Shown here: positions 8,027 to 15,736 of the stretch, piece by piece
Numbering within the stretch: the stretch's first letter is position 1
How the letters are laid out: each line of letters begins with the position of its first letter
NCBI GenBank assembly: GCA_964617245.1
Contig: CAZTWF010000043.1
Coordinates: 1-33,096, forward strand
Direction: 5' to 3'
DNA length: 33,096 bases
From: WYZ-LMO11 sp964617245
GTDB lineage: Archaea; Thermoproteota; Methanomethylicia; Methanomethylicales; Methanomethylicaceae
The notes under the pieces: generated by a model
The model's input: the letters and a program-made list of their open reading frames with translations, nothing else
Told to the model about the DNA's origin: nothing
The model's database searches: none
Translations under genes and position numbers: made by a program

Positions 8027-8445
8027 TGAAAAAAACATATTTAGTAATGCTTTCTCCTGATTCAACTATTACACCTTCTATGTTAATAGAAAAAATATCA
8101 TTAATGAGTGGTATTAACTATAAAGAAACATGTTATGGTTTATTAATTGAAGGTGAAGAAGAAGATTTGAAAAAAGCTATAAAAGAATTAGAAAGTATGG
8201 ATCCAAATAGAATTTTCTTTAAAATAAGAGGATATAGAATAGGAGATGAACGTATTTGTAGAGCAAAAAGAGGGGGAGGTCCAAGACCAGGTTTTTTTAT
8301 GATTGGAACTGAAAGAGAATTATTAAGGAATATAGCTAAAGCATTAGAAGAGAAAGAAGAAAAACCAATAGAAGAAAAACCAAAGAAAAAAGGCATAGAT
8401 GTTGAAGTACTTAAAAAGATAATAGAGGAGGAGATAAAACATTAA
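8026..8445 (+). CDS. mmp6: Methanogenesis marker protein 6
   Basis: A 139-residue protein of the Mmp6 family (DUF2102). The recognisable block is RICRAKRGGGPRPGF (about 76-90) with Cys78; a second Cys is at 36. The last ~35 residues are a Lys/Glu-rich tail. The function is unknown to me. It is tightly coupled on both sides: its ATG overlaps the mmp3 stop, and its end carries GAGGAGGAG and overlaps the proposed ATT start of mmp17 by five bases. It is likely made in step with the activation-complex subunits. Confidence 0.85.
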   Translation: MKKTYLVMLSPDSTITPSMLIEKISLMSGINYKETCYGLLIEGEEEDLKKAIKELESMDPNRIFFKIRGYRIGDERICRAKRGGGPRPGFFMIGTERELLRNIAKALEEKEEKPIEEKPKKKGIDVEVLKKIIEEEIKH

Positions 8446-8992
8446 GATAATAGTAGATACAAATGATGAAAAAGGAAAAGAAGCTTATATAAAGATAATA
8501 GAACAAAGTATTGAGGATTTGGTATTAGGAGGAAATATAAACTGGATACATTTGTATATGAATTTAGAAATTCCATTAATTATATTGAGAATAAGCTATA
8601 AAGAATTAGAGAGAAAAAATTTACTCAAGGATTTAGCAAGATTTGAAGAAGAAGTAAATACTACAAAAATAATACTAAGAAATGAAATTGATATAACAGA
8701 TGCTTTAAGAATTTTATGGAGTAAATTTGGAAGGGATAAAGTTGAACAAATTAGTAGATTTGAAATATTAGTAAGAAATATTGATATTAATGAAATTAAA
8801 GAAATTAAGATAAGAGAAAAAGAAATAGATATTTCAGAAAGAATAATGGAATTAATAAATAGAATACTTCCTGAAGGTTTTAGAGTTAGACATACTATAA
8901 AAAAAGAAAATATGCTTATAGTTATTGCTTCAGAAGATCCAATTAAAGAAGAATGGATTAAAAAAGCTCATGAAATTAAGGTAGAGGAATAA
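8441..8992 (+). CDS. mmp17: Probable methanogenesis marker protein 17 (ATT start)
   Basis: Called Mmp17 (DUF2111) from its position between mmp6 and mmp7, its length, and the conserved-looking block INWIHLYMNLEIPL; I cannot recall the family well enough for certainty. Opening the gene at the TTG at 8519 would give 157 residues, but the frame stays open to 8438 and reads KIIVDTNDEKGKEAYIKII, which looks coding. The only start that sits correctly after the strong GAGGAGGAG (8425-8433) is ATT at 8441, giving 183 residues. The TTG has only GAGG two bases before it. Mmp17 is part of the reported Mcr activation complex. The stop overlaps the mmp7 start (TAATG). Confidence 0.65.
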   Translation: MKIIVDTNDEKGKEAYIKIIEQSIEDLVLGGNINWIHLYMNLEIPLIILRISYKELERKNLLKDLARFEEEVNTTKIILRNEIDITDALRILWSKFGRDKVEQISRFEILVRNIDINEIKEIKIREKEIDISERIMELINRILPEGFRVRHTIKKENMLIVIASEDPIKEEWIKKAHEIKVEE

Positions 8993-9900
8993 TGTTAAAA
9001 TACATTGTATTTGAAGGAGGAATATATAAACATGAAAAATTAATAGAATTTGTAGAAGATATTGGAGGATTTTTAATACAAAAAAACATAATGGGATTAG
9101 ATGTAATAATGCATTTAGCCATTCCTGAAGAAGAATTTGATAATTTAAATAAATTAGTAGTAGAATTTAAAGGAAAAATAAGAGAAGCACCACTTATTGG
9201 TACTGAAATAGCAATTGTCTCACCTAGTTTATCAAGACATCATTTACCACATCCAGTTTGTGATATTGCAGAAAATCTAAGAAGACATGGTGCAAAGACA
9301 AATATTATAGGATTAGCAAGAGGTGTTGGTCAAAAAATAGCACATATAACAAAAGAAGAAAGATCATTAATAGAAGAACATGATATTGCATTATTTATAT
9401 TAGGAAATTTTGAATATTGTATTTCAAAATTTAAGATTAAATTATTTAATGATATTTCAATTCCTGTTGTAGTAACAGGTAAGCCTGATAAATTAATTCT
9501 TCCAAATGTTAGTGGTTATATTGGAGGAATTGGAAGATTTAGTGAAAGAGCTAGAACAATGGATATGATAAATAAACTTAATGAAATTTCTGAATTTTTA
9601 GGAAGAATTGCAGAAAAAAGAAGAAAAGAAATGGATTTAGATCCATTAATAGTTGAACCAGCATTAGTAAAAAAAGAAATAGAAAGACAAATACCTGAAA
9701 TTAGCGAAGTACTTTCTCCTAATCCTGTGACATTAAAGATAGATGGTGTAAGAATAAAACTTCCATATAATGAATATAAGGATAAAATAGCTTCTATAGA
9801 AATTGAAGGAAAAAAACTTATAGAAATTGCTAATATAAATAAATCACTAATGAGAGACTATATACTTATTAAAATATTACCAGAATCTTTCTTCACATAA
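8992..9900 (+). CDS. mmp7: Methanogenesis marker protein 7
   Basis: A 302-residue Mmp7, a subunit of the ATP-dependent Mcr activation complex thought to carry complex iron-sulfur clusters. The strongest family block is SRHHLPHPVCDIAE (81-94) followed by TNIIGLARGVGQ. Cys90 here and Cys143 (NFEYC) are candidate cluster ligands. The C-terminal ~75 residues form an extra small domain rich in charged residues. The ATG overlaps the mmp17 stop. The A2-like ATPase follows after nine bases carrying GGTG. Confidence 0.9.
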   Translation: MLKYIVFEGGIYKHEKLIEFVEDIGGFLIQKNIMGLDVIMHLAIPEEEFDNLNKLVVEFKGKIREAPLIGTEIAIVSPSLSRHHLPHPVCDIAENLRRHGAKTNIIGLARGVGQKIAHITKEERSLIEEHDIALFILGNFEYCISKFKIKLFNDISIPVVVTGKPDKLILPNVSGYIGGIGRFSERARTMDMINKLNEISEFLGRIAEKRRKEMDLDPLIVEPALVKKEIERQIPEISEVLSPNPVTLKIDGVRIKLPYNEYKDKIASIEIEGKKLIEIANINKSLMRDYILIKILPESFFT

Positions 9901-9909
9901 GGTGTTAGA

Positions 9910-11583
9910 ATGTTAATATGTGAAGATATTGTAAAGATATTTCCAAATGGAATTAAAGCACTTGATTCAGTATCTTTTGAATTAAAAAAAGGAGAAATCT
10001 TAGGAATACTTGGAGAAAGTGGTGCTGGAAAAACAACATTACTGAGAATAATAAGAGGAGTTGAAACTTTTAATAGTGGTAAAATAATATTTGAAGATTT
10101 AGAAATAGAAGCAAATTCTCCTAAAGAAAAATTTTTAGAATTACAAAAAAGAACTGCTATTCAACTTCAAAGAAGTTTTGGATTATGGTCAGACTCTGTA
10201 GTAAACAATGTTATAAGAGCACTTAGATATCAAGATATAAGAGAAGAAACAATTCCACAAAGTGAAGGAGAATATGAAGAATATAGAGAAAAAGCAATGG
10301 AAATTTTAAAAGTTATAGGACTTGATAAAAAAGCAGAATTATGGGCTATGATATTAAGTGGAGGAGAGAAACAAAGATTAATTATTGCAAGACAAATTGC
10401 AAGAAAACCTAAACTCTTATTATTAGATGAGCCAGGAACAATGACAGATCATAATAGTAGAAATGATTTAATTGATGTCCTTAAAAGAGTAAGAGAAGCT
10501 TATAATACTAGTATATTATTTGTTTCTCATAACCCTTATATTCATAATAATCTTGCAGATAGAGTTTTACTTATTGAAAAAGGAAAGATAGTAATGGATG
10601 GAAAACCAGATTATGTAGTAAATATTTTTCTTTCAAGAATGGAAAAACCATTAGAGAAAAAAGAAATAAAGGGAAAGGAAATTCTTAAAATGGAAAATGT
10701 AAATAAGATATACAAAATAATTCCTTATGGAAAAATTTTTGAACTTGAAAATACAACTTTAAGCTTCAAAACAGGAGAGATTACAGCAATTATTGGACCT
10801 TCTGCAGCAGGAAAAACAGTTCTTTTAAGAATATTAGCAGGTCTTGAAATACCAAATAGTGGAAGTATTTTAGTATTTCATAAAAATGAATGGGTAGAAA
10901 TTAGTAAATTTGGAAAGAAAAGTTTGAGAGCAAGAAGAAAAATAAGTATAATGCATCAAGAATTTGATCTGCCATATTGGGCTAGTGTATTAGAATTATT
11001 TGCAGCTCGTCTTGGAATAAAAGATTATAGACTTTTAGAAAGAGCAATAATAAGAGCAGAAAAAGAAGGCTTAAGTGAAGTAACAATTGATATCTTAGGA
11101 AGAATAGCTGAACTTCCTGATATGGATATGGAAATAAAACTTAGTGAAATAGGATTAAGTAGAGAAGATCTAAGAAAAATTTTCAAAGAAAAGGATCATG
11201 AAAAAACTAGAGAAATTGCAGAAAAAATGTTGAATTGGTTTAATATGGAAAATGAAATACTTAATAGAAAAATATATGAATTATCTGGAGGAGAAAAAAT
11301 AAGAATAGCTCTTCTTCTTTCTTTAATTTCAAAACCAAAAGTATTATTATTAGATGAGCCTTTTGGTGATCTAGATCCATTAACATTAAGAAGAATAGCA
11401 AATACATTAAAGAGAATAAAGGAAATTTTTAAACCAGCTATTATACTAGTTAGTCATCAATTAGATTTTATAGAAGAAGTAGCAGATAGATGTATATTAA
11501 TAATGAATGGAAAAGTAATAATGGATGGAAAACCAGAAGATATAATAAAAAAGTATTCAGAGATGAATAACAATGGAATATGA
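9910..11583 (+). CDS. Component A2-like double ABC ATPase without zinc ribbon
   Basis: A soluble protein of 557 residues with two ABC ATPase domains and no membrane part, the architecture of component A2 (AtwA). Domain 1: Walker A GESGAGKTT (35-43), signature LSGGEKQR (149-156), Walker B LLLLDEP (169-175) followed by GTMTD. Domain 2: Walker A GPSAAGKTV (296-304), a charged insertion before signature LSGGEKIR, then LLLDEPFGDLDP. It lacks the four-cysteine insertion seen in the other A2 of this window (21000-22595), and its second signature is intact. It follows mmp7 and overlaps the RACo-like gene by 11 bases, so it is probably the A2 of the activation complex here or a specialised paralogue. 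Which copy is the orthologue cannot be settled by eye. Confidence 0.85.
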   Translation: MLICEDIVKIFPNGIKALDSVSFELKKGEILGILGESGAGKTTLLRIIRGVETFNSGKIIFEDLEIEANSPKEKFLELQKRTAIQLQRSFGLWSDSVVNNVIRALRYQDIREETIPQSEGEYEEYREKAMEILKVIGLDKKAELWAMILSGGEKQRLIIARQIARKPKLLLLDEPGTMTDHNSRNDLIDVLKRVREAYNTSILFVSHNPYIHNNLADRVLLIEKGKIVMDGKPDYVVNIFLSRMEKPLEKKEIKGKEILKMENVNKIYKIIPYGKIFELENTTLSFKTGEITAIIGPSAAGKTVLLRILAGLEIPNSGSILVFHKNEWVEISKFGKKSLRARRKISIMHQEFDLPYWASVLELFAARLGIKDYRLLERAIIRAEKEGLSEVTIDILGRIAELPDMDMEIKLSEIGLSREDLRKIFKEKDHEKTREIAEKMLNWFNMENEILNRKIYELSGGEKIRIALLLSLISKPKVLLLDEPFGDLDPLTLRRIANTLKRIKEIFKPAIILVSHQLDFIEEVADRCILIMNGKVIMDGKPEDIIKKYSEMNNNGI

Positions 11584-13474
11584 AGTAAAATTTCTTCCTG
11601 ATGGAAAAAGAATTACAATTGAAGAAGGAAATACAGTATTAGCAGCTGCAATAAAAGGTAATGTGAATATTTCTGCTATATGTGGTGGAAAAGGACTTTG
11701 TGGTAAATGTATAGTAGAAGTAATCGAGGGAAAAACTAATTCACCTACTGATCATGAAAAACGAAGATTAGGTGAAAAAATATCAAAAGGACTTCGTTTA
11801 GCATGTCAAATTAAAGTTTATGATAATATTGTAGTAAATATACCAGAACAAAGTAGAACAGGAAGACAAAGATTAGTAATAATGGGAGTTGAACCTCCAT
11901 CAAGACTTAATCCAAATGTTAAAAAGATCTATTTAGAAATAACATCACCATCATTAAATGATCCAAGAGGGGATGATGTTAGAATATTTGATGTTTTATC
12001 AAAATTAAATATAAAGAATATTACGATAAATTATGAAGTTGCAAGAAAAATGCCAAGAATTCTCAGAGAAAGTAATTGGAAAGTTACTTTTACTATTTTA
12101 AATAATGAAATAATAGACATAGAAGCTGGTAATACAATGGATAAATGTTATGGTGTTGCTATAGATATTGGTACAACAAAACTTGCATTATTTATTGTAG
12201 ATCTAAATGATGGAACTATAATATTTTCTGATGGAATAATGAATCCACAAATAAAATATGGAGAGGATGTAATTTCAAGAATACAATATGCTTCACAAAG
12301 TGAAGAATCACTTAAAGAAATTCAAAAAGCAATTATAGATGGTATTAATTCATTAATAGAAAAAGGAATTAAGGAAACAGATATAATGAAAGATAATATT
12401 TATGAAGTTGTTGTTGTAGGAAATACAGCAATGCATCATTTATTCCTTGGTCTAAATGTAAAATGGTTAGGTTTTTCACCATATGCACCTGTAATTGGTA
12501 AAGGATATTATATAAAAGCTAAAAGACTTGGAATTGATATAAATCCAATGGGAAGTATTTATACATTACCAAATGTGGCTGGATTTGTAGGAGCAGATGC
12601 TATAGCTGATGTTCTTGCATCAAGAATTCATGAAAAAGAAAAACTTACTTTACTTATGGATGTAGGGACAAATACAGAAGTAATATTAGGAAATAAGTAT
12701 GGATTATGGTGTTGTTCAACAGCTTCAGGTCCAGCCTTTGAAGGAGCTCATATAAAATTTGGAATGAGAGCTGCTAGTGGTGCAATAGAGAAAGTAAAAA
12801 TAGAAGAGAATTTTGATGTTAAATACATAACCATAGATAATGAAGAACCAAGAGGAATTTGTGGCTCTGGTATAATAGATGCTATTGCAGAAATGTTAAG
12901 AACTGGAGTAATTGATACAAGTGGAAGAATTATTTTACAAAATCATAGAAGAATACGTGAAGGAGAAAATGGTAAAGAGTTTATTATAGCATTTAAAGAA
13001 GAGACTGCAAATAAAGAAGAAGATATTGTTATAACTCAAGATGATATAAGAGAAATTCAAAAAGCAAAAGCAGCAATGTATGCAGGATATATGACTTTAA
13101 TGAGAAAAGCAGGTTTTAAAAAAGAAGAACTTTCTGAGATAATAATAGCTGGTGCCTTTGGAAGTTATATTGATCCTTCTAGTGCAAGATTAATAGGTAT
13201 GATACCTGAATTGCCAATCTCAAAAATTTCCTTCTTAGGAAATACTGCTGGTTCAGGTGCTAGACTTTGCTTAAAATCAATGGATTATAGAAAAGAAGCA
13301 GAGGAAATTATAGAAAAAATGAAGTATATAGAATTAGCTGCTGAACCTATTTTTGAAGAAGAATATATTAATGCAATGTATATGCCAAATAGTAACTTAG
13401 AAAGTTTTCCTGAGATTGTTGCTAGTATAAAAGCTCCTAAATTTGTTAGAAGGTATAGTAAAATTAAATATTAA
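11573..13474 (+). CDS. RACo-like [2Fe-2S]/ASKHA reductive activator
   Basis: A 633-residue protein with an N-terminal plant-type ferredoxin domain (Cys37, Cys43, Cys46, Cys78), a linker, and a C-terminal DUF4445/ASKHA ATPase beginning with AIDIGTT (196-202) and containing MDVGTNTE, SGPAFEG and GAFGSYID. The C terminus ELAAEP...EYINAM is the usual end of RACo-type activators. It lacks the C-terminal CxxCxxC ferredoxin of methanogen RamA. Known relatives use ATP to push electrons into Co(II) corrinoid proteins. Here the start lies inside the end of the A2-like gene, in an operon of Mcr activation proteins, and no corrinoid protein gene is in the window. Reduction of the Mcr activation system is an attractive inference; activation of a distant methyltransferase is the conservative alternative. 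Confidence 0.88.
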   Translation: MEYEVKFLPDGKRITIEEGNTVLAAAIKGNVNISAICGGKGLCGKCIVEVIEGKTNSPTDHEKRRLGEKISKGLRLACQIKVYDNIVVNIPEQSRTGRQRLVIMGVEPPSRLNPNVKKIYLEITSPSLNDPRGDDVRIFDVLSKLNIKNITINYEVARKMPRILRESNWKVTFTILNNEIIDIEAGNTMDKCYGVAIDIGTTKLALFIVDLNDGTIIFSDGIMNPQIKYGEDVISRIQYASQSEESLKEIQKAIIDGINSLIEKGIKETDIMKDNIYEVVVVGNTAMHHLFLGLNVKWLGFSPYAPVIGKGYYIKAKRLGIDINPMGSIYTLPNVAGFVGADAIADVLASRIHEKEKLTLLMDVGTNTEVILGNKYGLWCCSTASGPAFEGAHIKFGMRAASGAIEKVKIEENFDVKYITIDNEEPRGICGSGIIDAIAEMLRTGVIDTSGRIILQNHRRIREGENGKEFIIAFKEETANKEEDIVITQDDIREIQKAKAAMYAGYMTLMRKAGFKKEELSEIIIAGAFGSYIDPSSARLIGMIPELPISKISFLGNTAGSGARLCLKSMDYRKEAEEIIEKMKYIELAAEPIFEEEYINAMYMPNSNLESFPEIVASIKAPKFVRRYSKIKY

Positions 13475-13622
13475 AAATTGCTTTTTTCTCTATGGTCTAT
13501 TAAAACCTATAAAGGTGCTATTTTGATCTTATTTTTGCTAAAAATAAGAAGCAAAAAAGATCTCAGTTTAAATAATAATCTTCACTATAAATTCATTATA
13601 AATTTTTTATTAATTAAAAATC
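13475..13622. terminator. Convergent intergenic region with nested inverted repeats
   Basis: A 148-base gap between two converging genes. A T-run at 13482-13487 soon after the upstream stop could end rightward transcripts. Further on is a perfect 9-bp inverted repeat, CTTATTTTT (13528-13536) and AAAAATAAG (13540-13548), with a GCT loop. Around it, GATCTTATTTTTGC (13525-13538) can instead pair with GCAAAAAAGATC (13551-13562) with a two-base bulge. The two pairings exclude each other. A bidirectional terminator is the simplest reading; a small RNA is possible. No reading frame of note is present. Confidence 0.45.
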
Positions 13623-14303
13623 CTACTTAGTTAATGCAATTACAAATTCTCTTAGTAATTTTTCTGGATCCTTAGATTTTGCAATAGCTGAAGCTACTAA
13701 TATTCCTTCCGAGCCAAATTCTATAGCTTTTTTAACATCTAATCCTTCTGTTATACCTGCACCACATAAAACATGAACATTTGGACTTATGCTTTTTATA
13801 GCATTTACTGAATTTATTATAACCTCTGGTTTAGCTTTTGAAACTGAAATTCCAGTACCTATAAGCTCAGGAGGTTCTACAGCAATCATTTCTGGTTCTA
13901 ATACAGATAATGCTTTAGCAATTAAAGTATTATTAGCACATATACAAATTTTTAGATTTAAATTCTTACACCTTGATACTATCTCTTCTATTACATCAAT
14001 TCTTAAACGTCTTTCTGAATGATTTATAAGAGTACCATAAGCCCCTGCTTCTTTGATTGATTCTGGAGTAATATGACCAGTATAACTACCTGGTGGATAT
14101 GGATCAACATGTTGAGCAAAAACTGGTATAGTGACTTCTTCAGCTATTTTTCTTATATCTATAAATTGAGGTGCTACACTTATACAAACTCCATATTCTA
14201 AAGAAATTTTTTCAGCTATTTTTGCAAGATATAATCCCTTTTCACCCAAAGTTTCTAAATAAGTTTTATAGTTTATTATTATTATAGGATATGATAGTTG
14301 CAA
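13623..14303 (-). CDS. tpiA: Triosephosphate isomerase, archaeal type
   Basis: Interconverts dihydroxyacetone phosphate and glyceraldehyde 3-phosphate in gluconeogenesis/glycolysis. At 226 residues it has the short archaeal length. Catalytic residues are in place: Asn11 and Lys13 in INYKTY, His95 in NHSERR, and Glu143 in VEPPELIG, plus the phosphate-binding GAGI region and GILVAS near the C terminus. The start is TTG at 14303 after GGAGAT. It is head to head with nadE, with only 24 bases between the start codons. Confidence 0.95.
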   Translation of the reverse strand: MQLSYPIIIINYKTYLETLGEKGLYLAKIAEKISLEYGVCISVAPQFIDIRKIAEEVTIPVFAQHVDPYPPGSYTGHITPESIKEAGAYGTLINHSERRLRIDVIEEIVSRCKNLNLKICICANNTLIAKALSVLEPEMIAVEPPELIGTGISVSKAKPEVIINSVNAIKSISPNVHVLCGAGITEGLDVKKAIEFGSEGILVASAIAKSKDPEKLLREFVIALTK

Positions 14304-14327
14304 GTTTATCTCCTTTGGTGATTATAT

Positions 14328-15137
14328 ATGCTTGAGATATTTAAACAAATTGATTTTGAAAGGACTGAGAAGTATATAATAAATTTTTTAAAAAATAAAG
14401 TAGGAAATTATAAGGTTATTTTTGGATTAAGTGGAGGATTAGACTCCTCTACATTAGCTGCATTATTAGCAAAAGCTTTTGAAAGAAAAAGAATACTTGC
14501 ATTAATAATGCCTGATAGATATGTTACTCCAAAAGAAGATATTGATGATGCTATGACTATTGCTAATATGTACAATATAGAGACTAAAAATATAGAAATT
14601 ACAGATTTTGTAGAAATATTCTTGAGAAATTTAGGTAGAAAAGATTTAATTACAGAAGGAAATTTAAGAGCAAGAATTAGAATGATAATTTTATATTATT
14701 TTGCAAATGCTGAAAATGGAATTGTAATAGGAAGTGGAGATAGAAGTGAACTAGCTATAGGGTATTTTACAAAATATGGAGATGGTGGTGTAGATCTACT
14801 TCCTATTGGATATCTTTATAAAACTCAAGTAAAATTATTAGCTAATTATTTAGGCATACCAAAAAGAATTATAGAAAAAGAAAGTAGTCCAAGACTTTGG
14901 CCTGGTCAAACTGCAAAAGATGAATTAGGAATGGAATATGATGAAATTGATAAGATTTTATATTATTATTTAGATTTAAAATATAAAGTAAATGATATTA
15001 TAAGAATAACAGAAATAGAAGAAAATAAAGTAAAAAGAATAATAAATATGGTTATAAGGAATAAACATAAATTAAGAAGGCCATCAATAGCAAAAATTCC
15101 ATATGAAGTACTTTTTGGATCTAATAAAAGAAAATAA
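14328..15137 (+). CDS. nadE: NH3-dependent NAD+ synthetase
   Basis: Converts nicotinic acid adenine dinucleotide to NAD+ using ATP and ammonia. The 269-residue protein has the N-type ATP pyrophosphatase P-loop SGGLDSS (35-41), the segment GSGDRSELAIGYFTKYGDGG that binds deamido-NAD, and ESSPRLWPGQTAKDELG. It lacks a glutaminase domain, so it must use free ammonia. The ATG is preceded by GGTGAT. It faces away from tpiA across 24 bases. Confidence 0.95.
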   Translation: MLEIFKQIDFERTEKYIINFLKNKVGNYKVIFGLSGGLDSSTLAALLAKAFERKRILALIMPDRYVTPKEDIDDAMTIANMYNIETKNIEITDFVEIFLRNLGRKDLITEGNLRARIRMIILYYFANAENGIVIGSGDRSELAIGYFTKYGDGGVDLLPIGYLYKTQVKLLANYLGIPKRIIEKESSPRLWPGQTAKDELGMEYDEIDKILYYYLDLKYKVNDIIRITEIEENKVKRIINMVIRNKHKLRRPSIAKIPYEVLFGSNKRK

Positions 15138-15169
15138 ATAATATGAAAATAAATATAGGGATTTAAATA

Positions 15170-15664
15170 ATGATATCATTAGATGAAATAAAAAGAAGGA
15201 TGAATTTAGGTGAACAATTAGAAGAAATTCTAGAAAAAGAAGGATGGAAAGACTTTGAAAAATTTGTATCAGGAATTATATCAGAAAATGGATTTTTAAC
15301 AATTAATAATTTTAGATTTTCATACAATAGAAAAAGAAATGAAATAGATATTATTGCTATACAAAATCCTAGAATAATCTTAATAGATTGTAAACATTGG
15401 AAAGCAAAATATAAAAGACTATCAGCTTTAAAAAATGCTTCATTAATACACTATAATAGAGGAATGAATTTTATTAATATAATTAAAAAATTAAGCATAA
15501 TAAAGGATTGGAAGAAAGTTACAATTATATTAGCTATTGTAACTTTATATGAAGAAAATATTATAGAAATAAATAAGGTTTATATTGTTCCATTATTTAA
15601 AATAATTTCATTTTTAGAATTTGTAAAATCTGGATTATATGATAATTATATTTTAAAGATTTAA
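15170..15664 (+). CDS. Small PD-(D/E)xK nuclease-like protein
   Basis: A 164-residue protein with the core of a restriction-endonuclease-like fold: an N-terminal helix with Glu30 (WKDFEKFV), then NEID with Asp60, and IDCKHW with Asp73 and Lys75 as the DxK motif. The C-terminal part is a beta-strand/helix mix without other domains. There is no methyltransferase neighbour, so it is not an obvious restriction system. Related small archaeal nucleases are thought to work in repair or defence. It lies 32 bases after nadE and may be transcribed with it; no clear ribosome site precedes the ATG. Confidence 0.72.
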   Translation: MISLDEIKRRMNLGEQLEEILEKEGWKDFEKFVSGIISENGFLTINNFRFSYNRKRNEIDIIAIQNPRIILIDCKHWKAKYKRLSALKNASLIHYNRGMNFINIIKKLSIIKDWKKVTIILAIVTLYEENIIEINKVYIVPLFKIISFLEFVKSGLYDNYILKI

Positions 15665-15736
15665 ACAATATCTTTATTAGTAAGTAATATAAACTATTTA
15701 TAATGTAATCTATAATGAATAAATAGGAGGAAATAT
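15665..15736 (+). promoter_or_regulatory. Promoter/operator region of the thiR-like gene
   Basis: A 72-base gap with TATA-like AATATAAAC (about 15686-15694) and TATTTATAA (15695-15703), and a strong AGGAGG (15725-15730) seven bases before the ATG at 15737. The heptamer TATAATG occurs twice, at 15699-15705 and 15711-15717, about one helical turn apart, overlapping the expected promoter. This could be the regulator's own binding site, but the repeat is A/T-rich and may be chance. Confidence 0.4.

Noticed and set aside
7657..8396. Minus-strand open frames opposite mmp3 and mmp6
   Set aside because: They mirror conserved marker-protein sequence and are rich in Ser, Phe and Pro without motifs.
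9910..11583. ATPase of a membrane ABC transporter
   Set aside because: Two fused ATPase domains, no permease gene nearby, and an operon of Mcr activation proteins.
11573..13474. Methanogen RamA
   Set aside because: It has an N-terminal [2Fe-2S] ferredoxin and lacks the C-terminal 4Fe-4S cysteine motifs of RamA; RACo-like is the better label.
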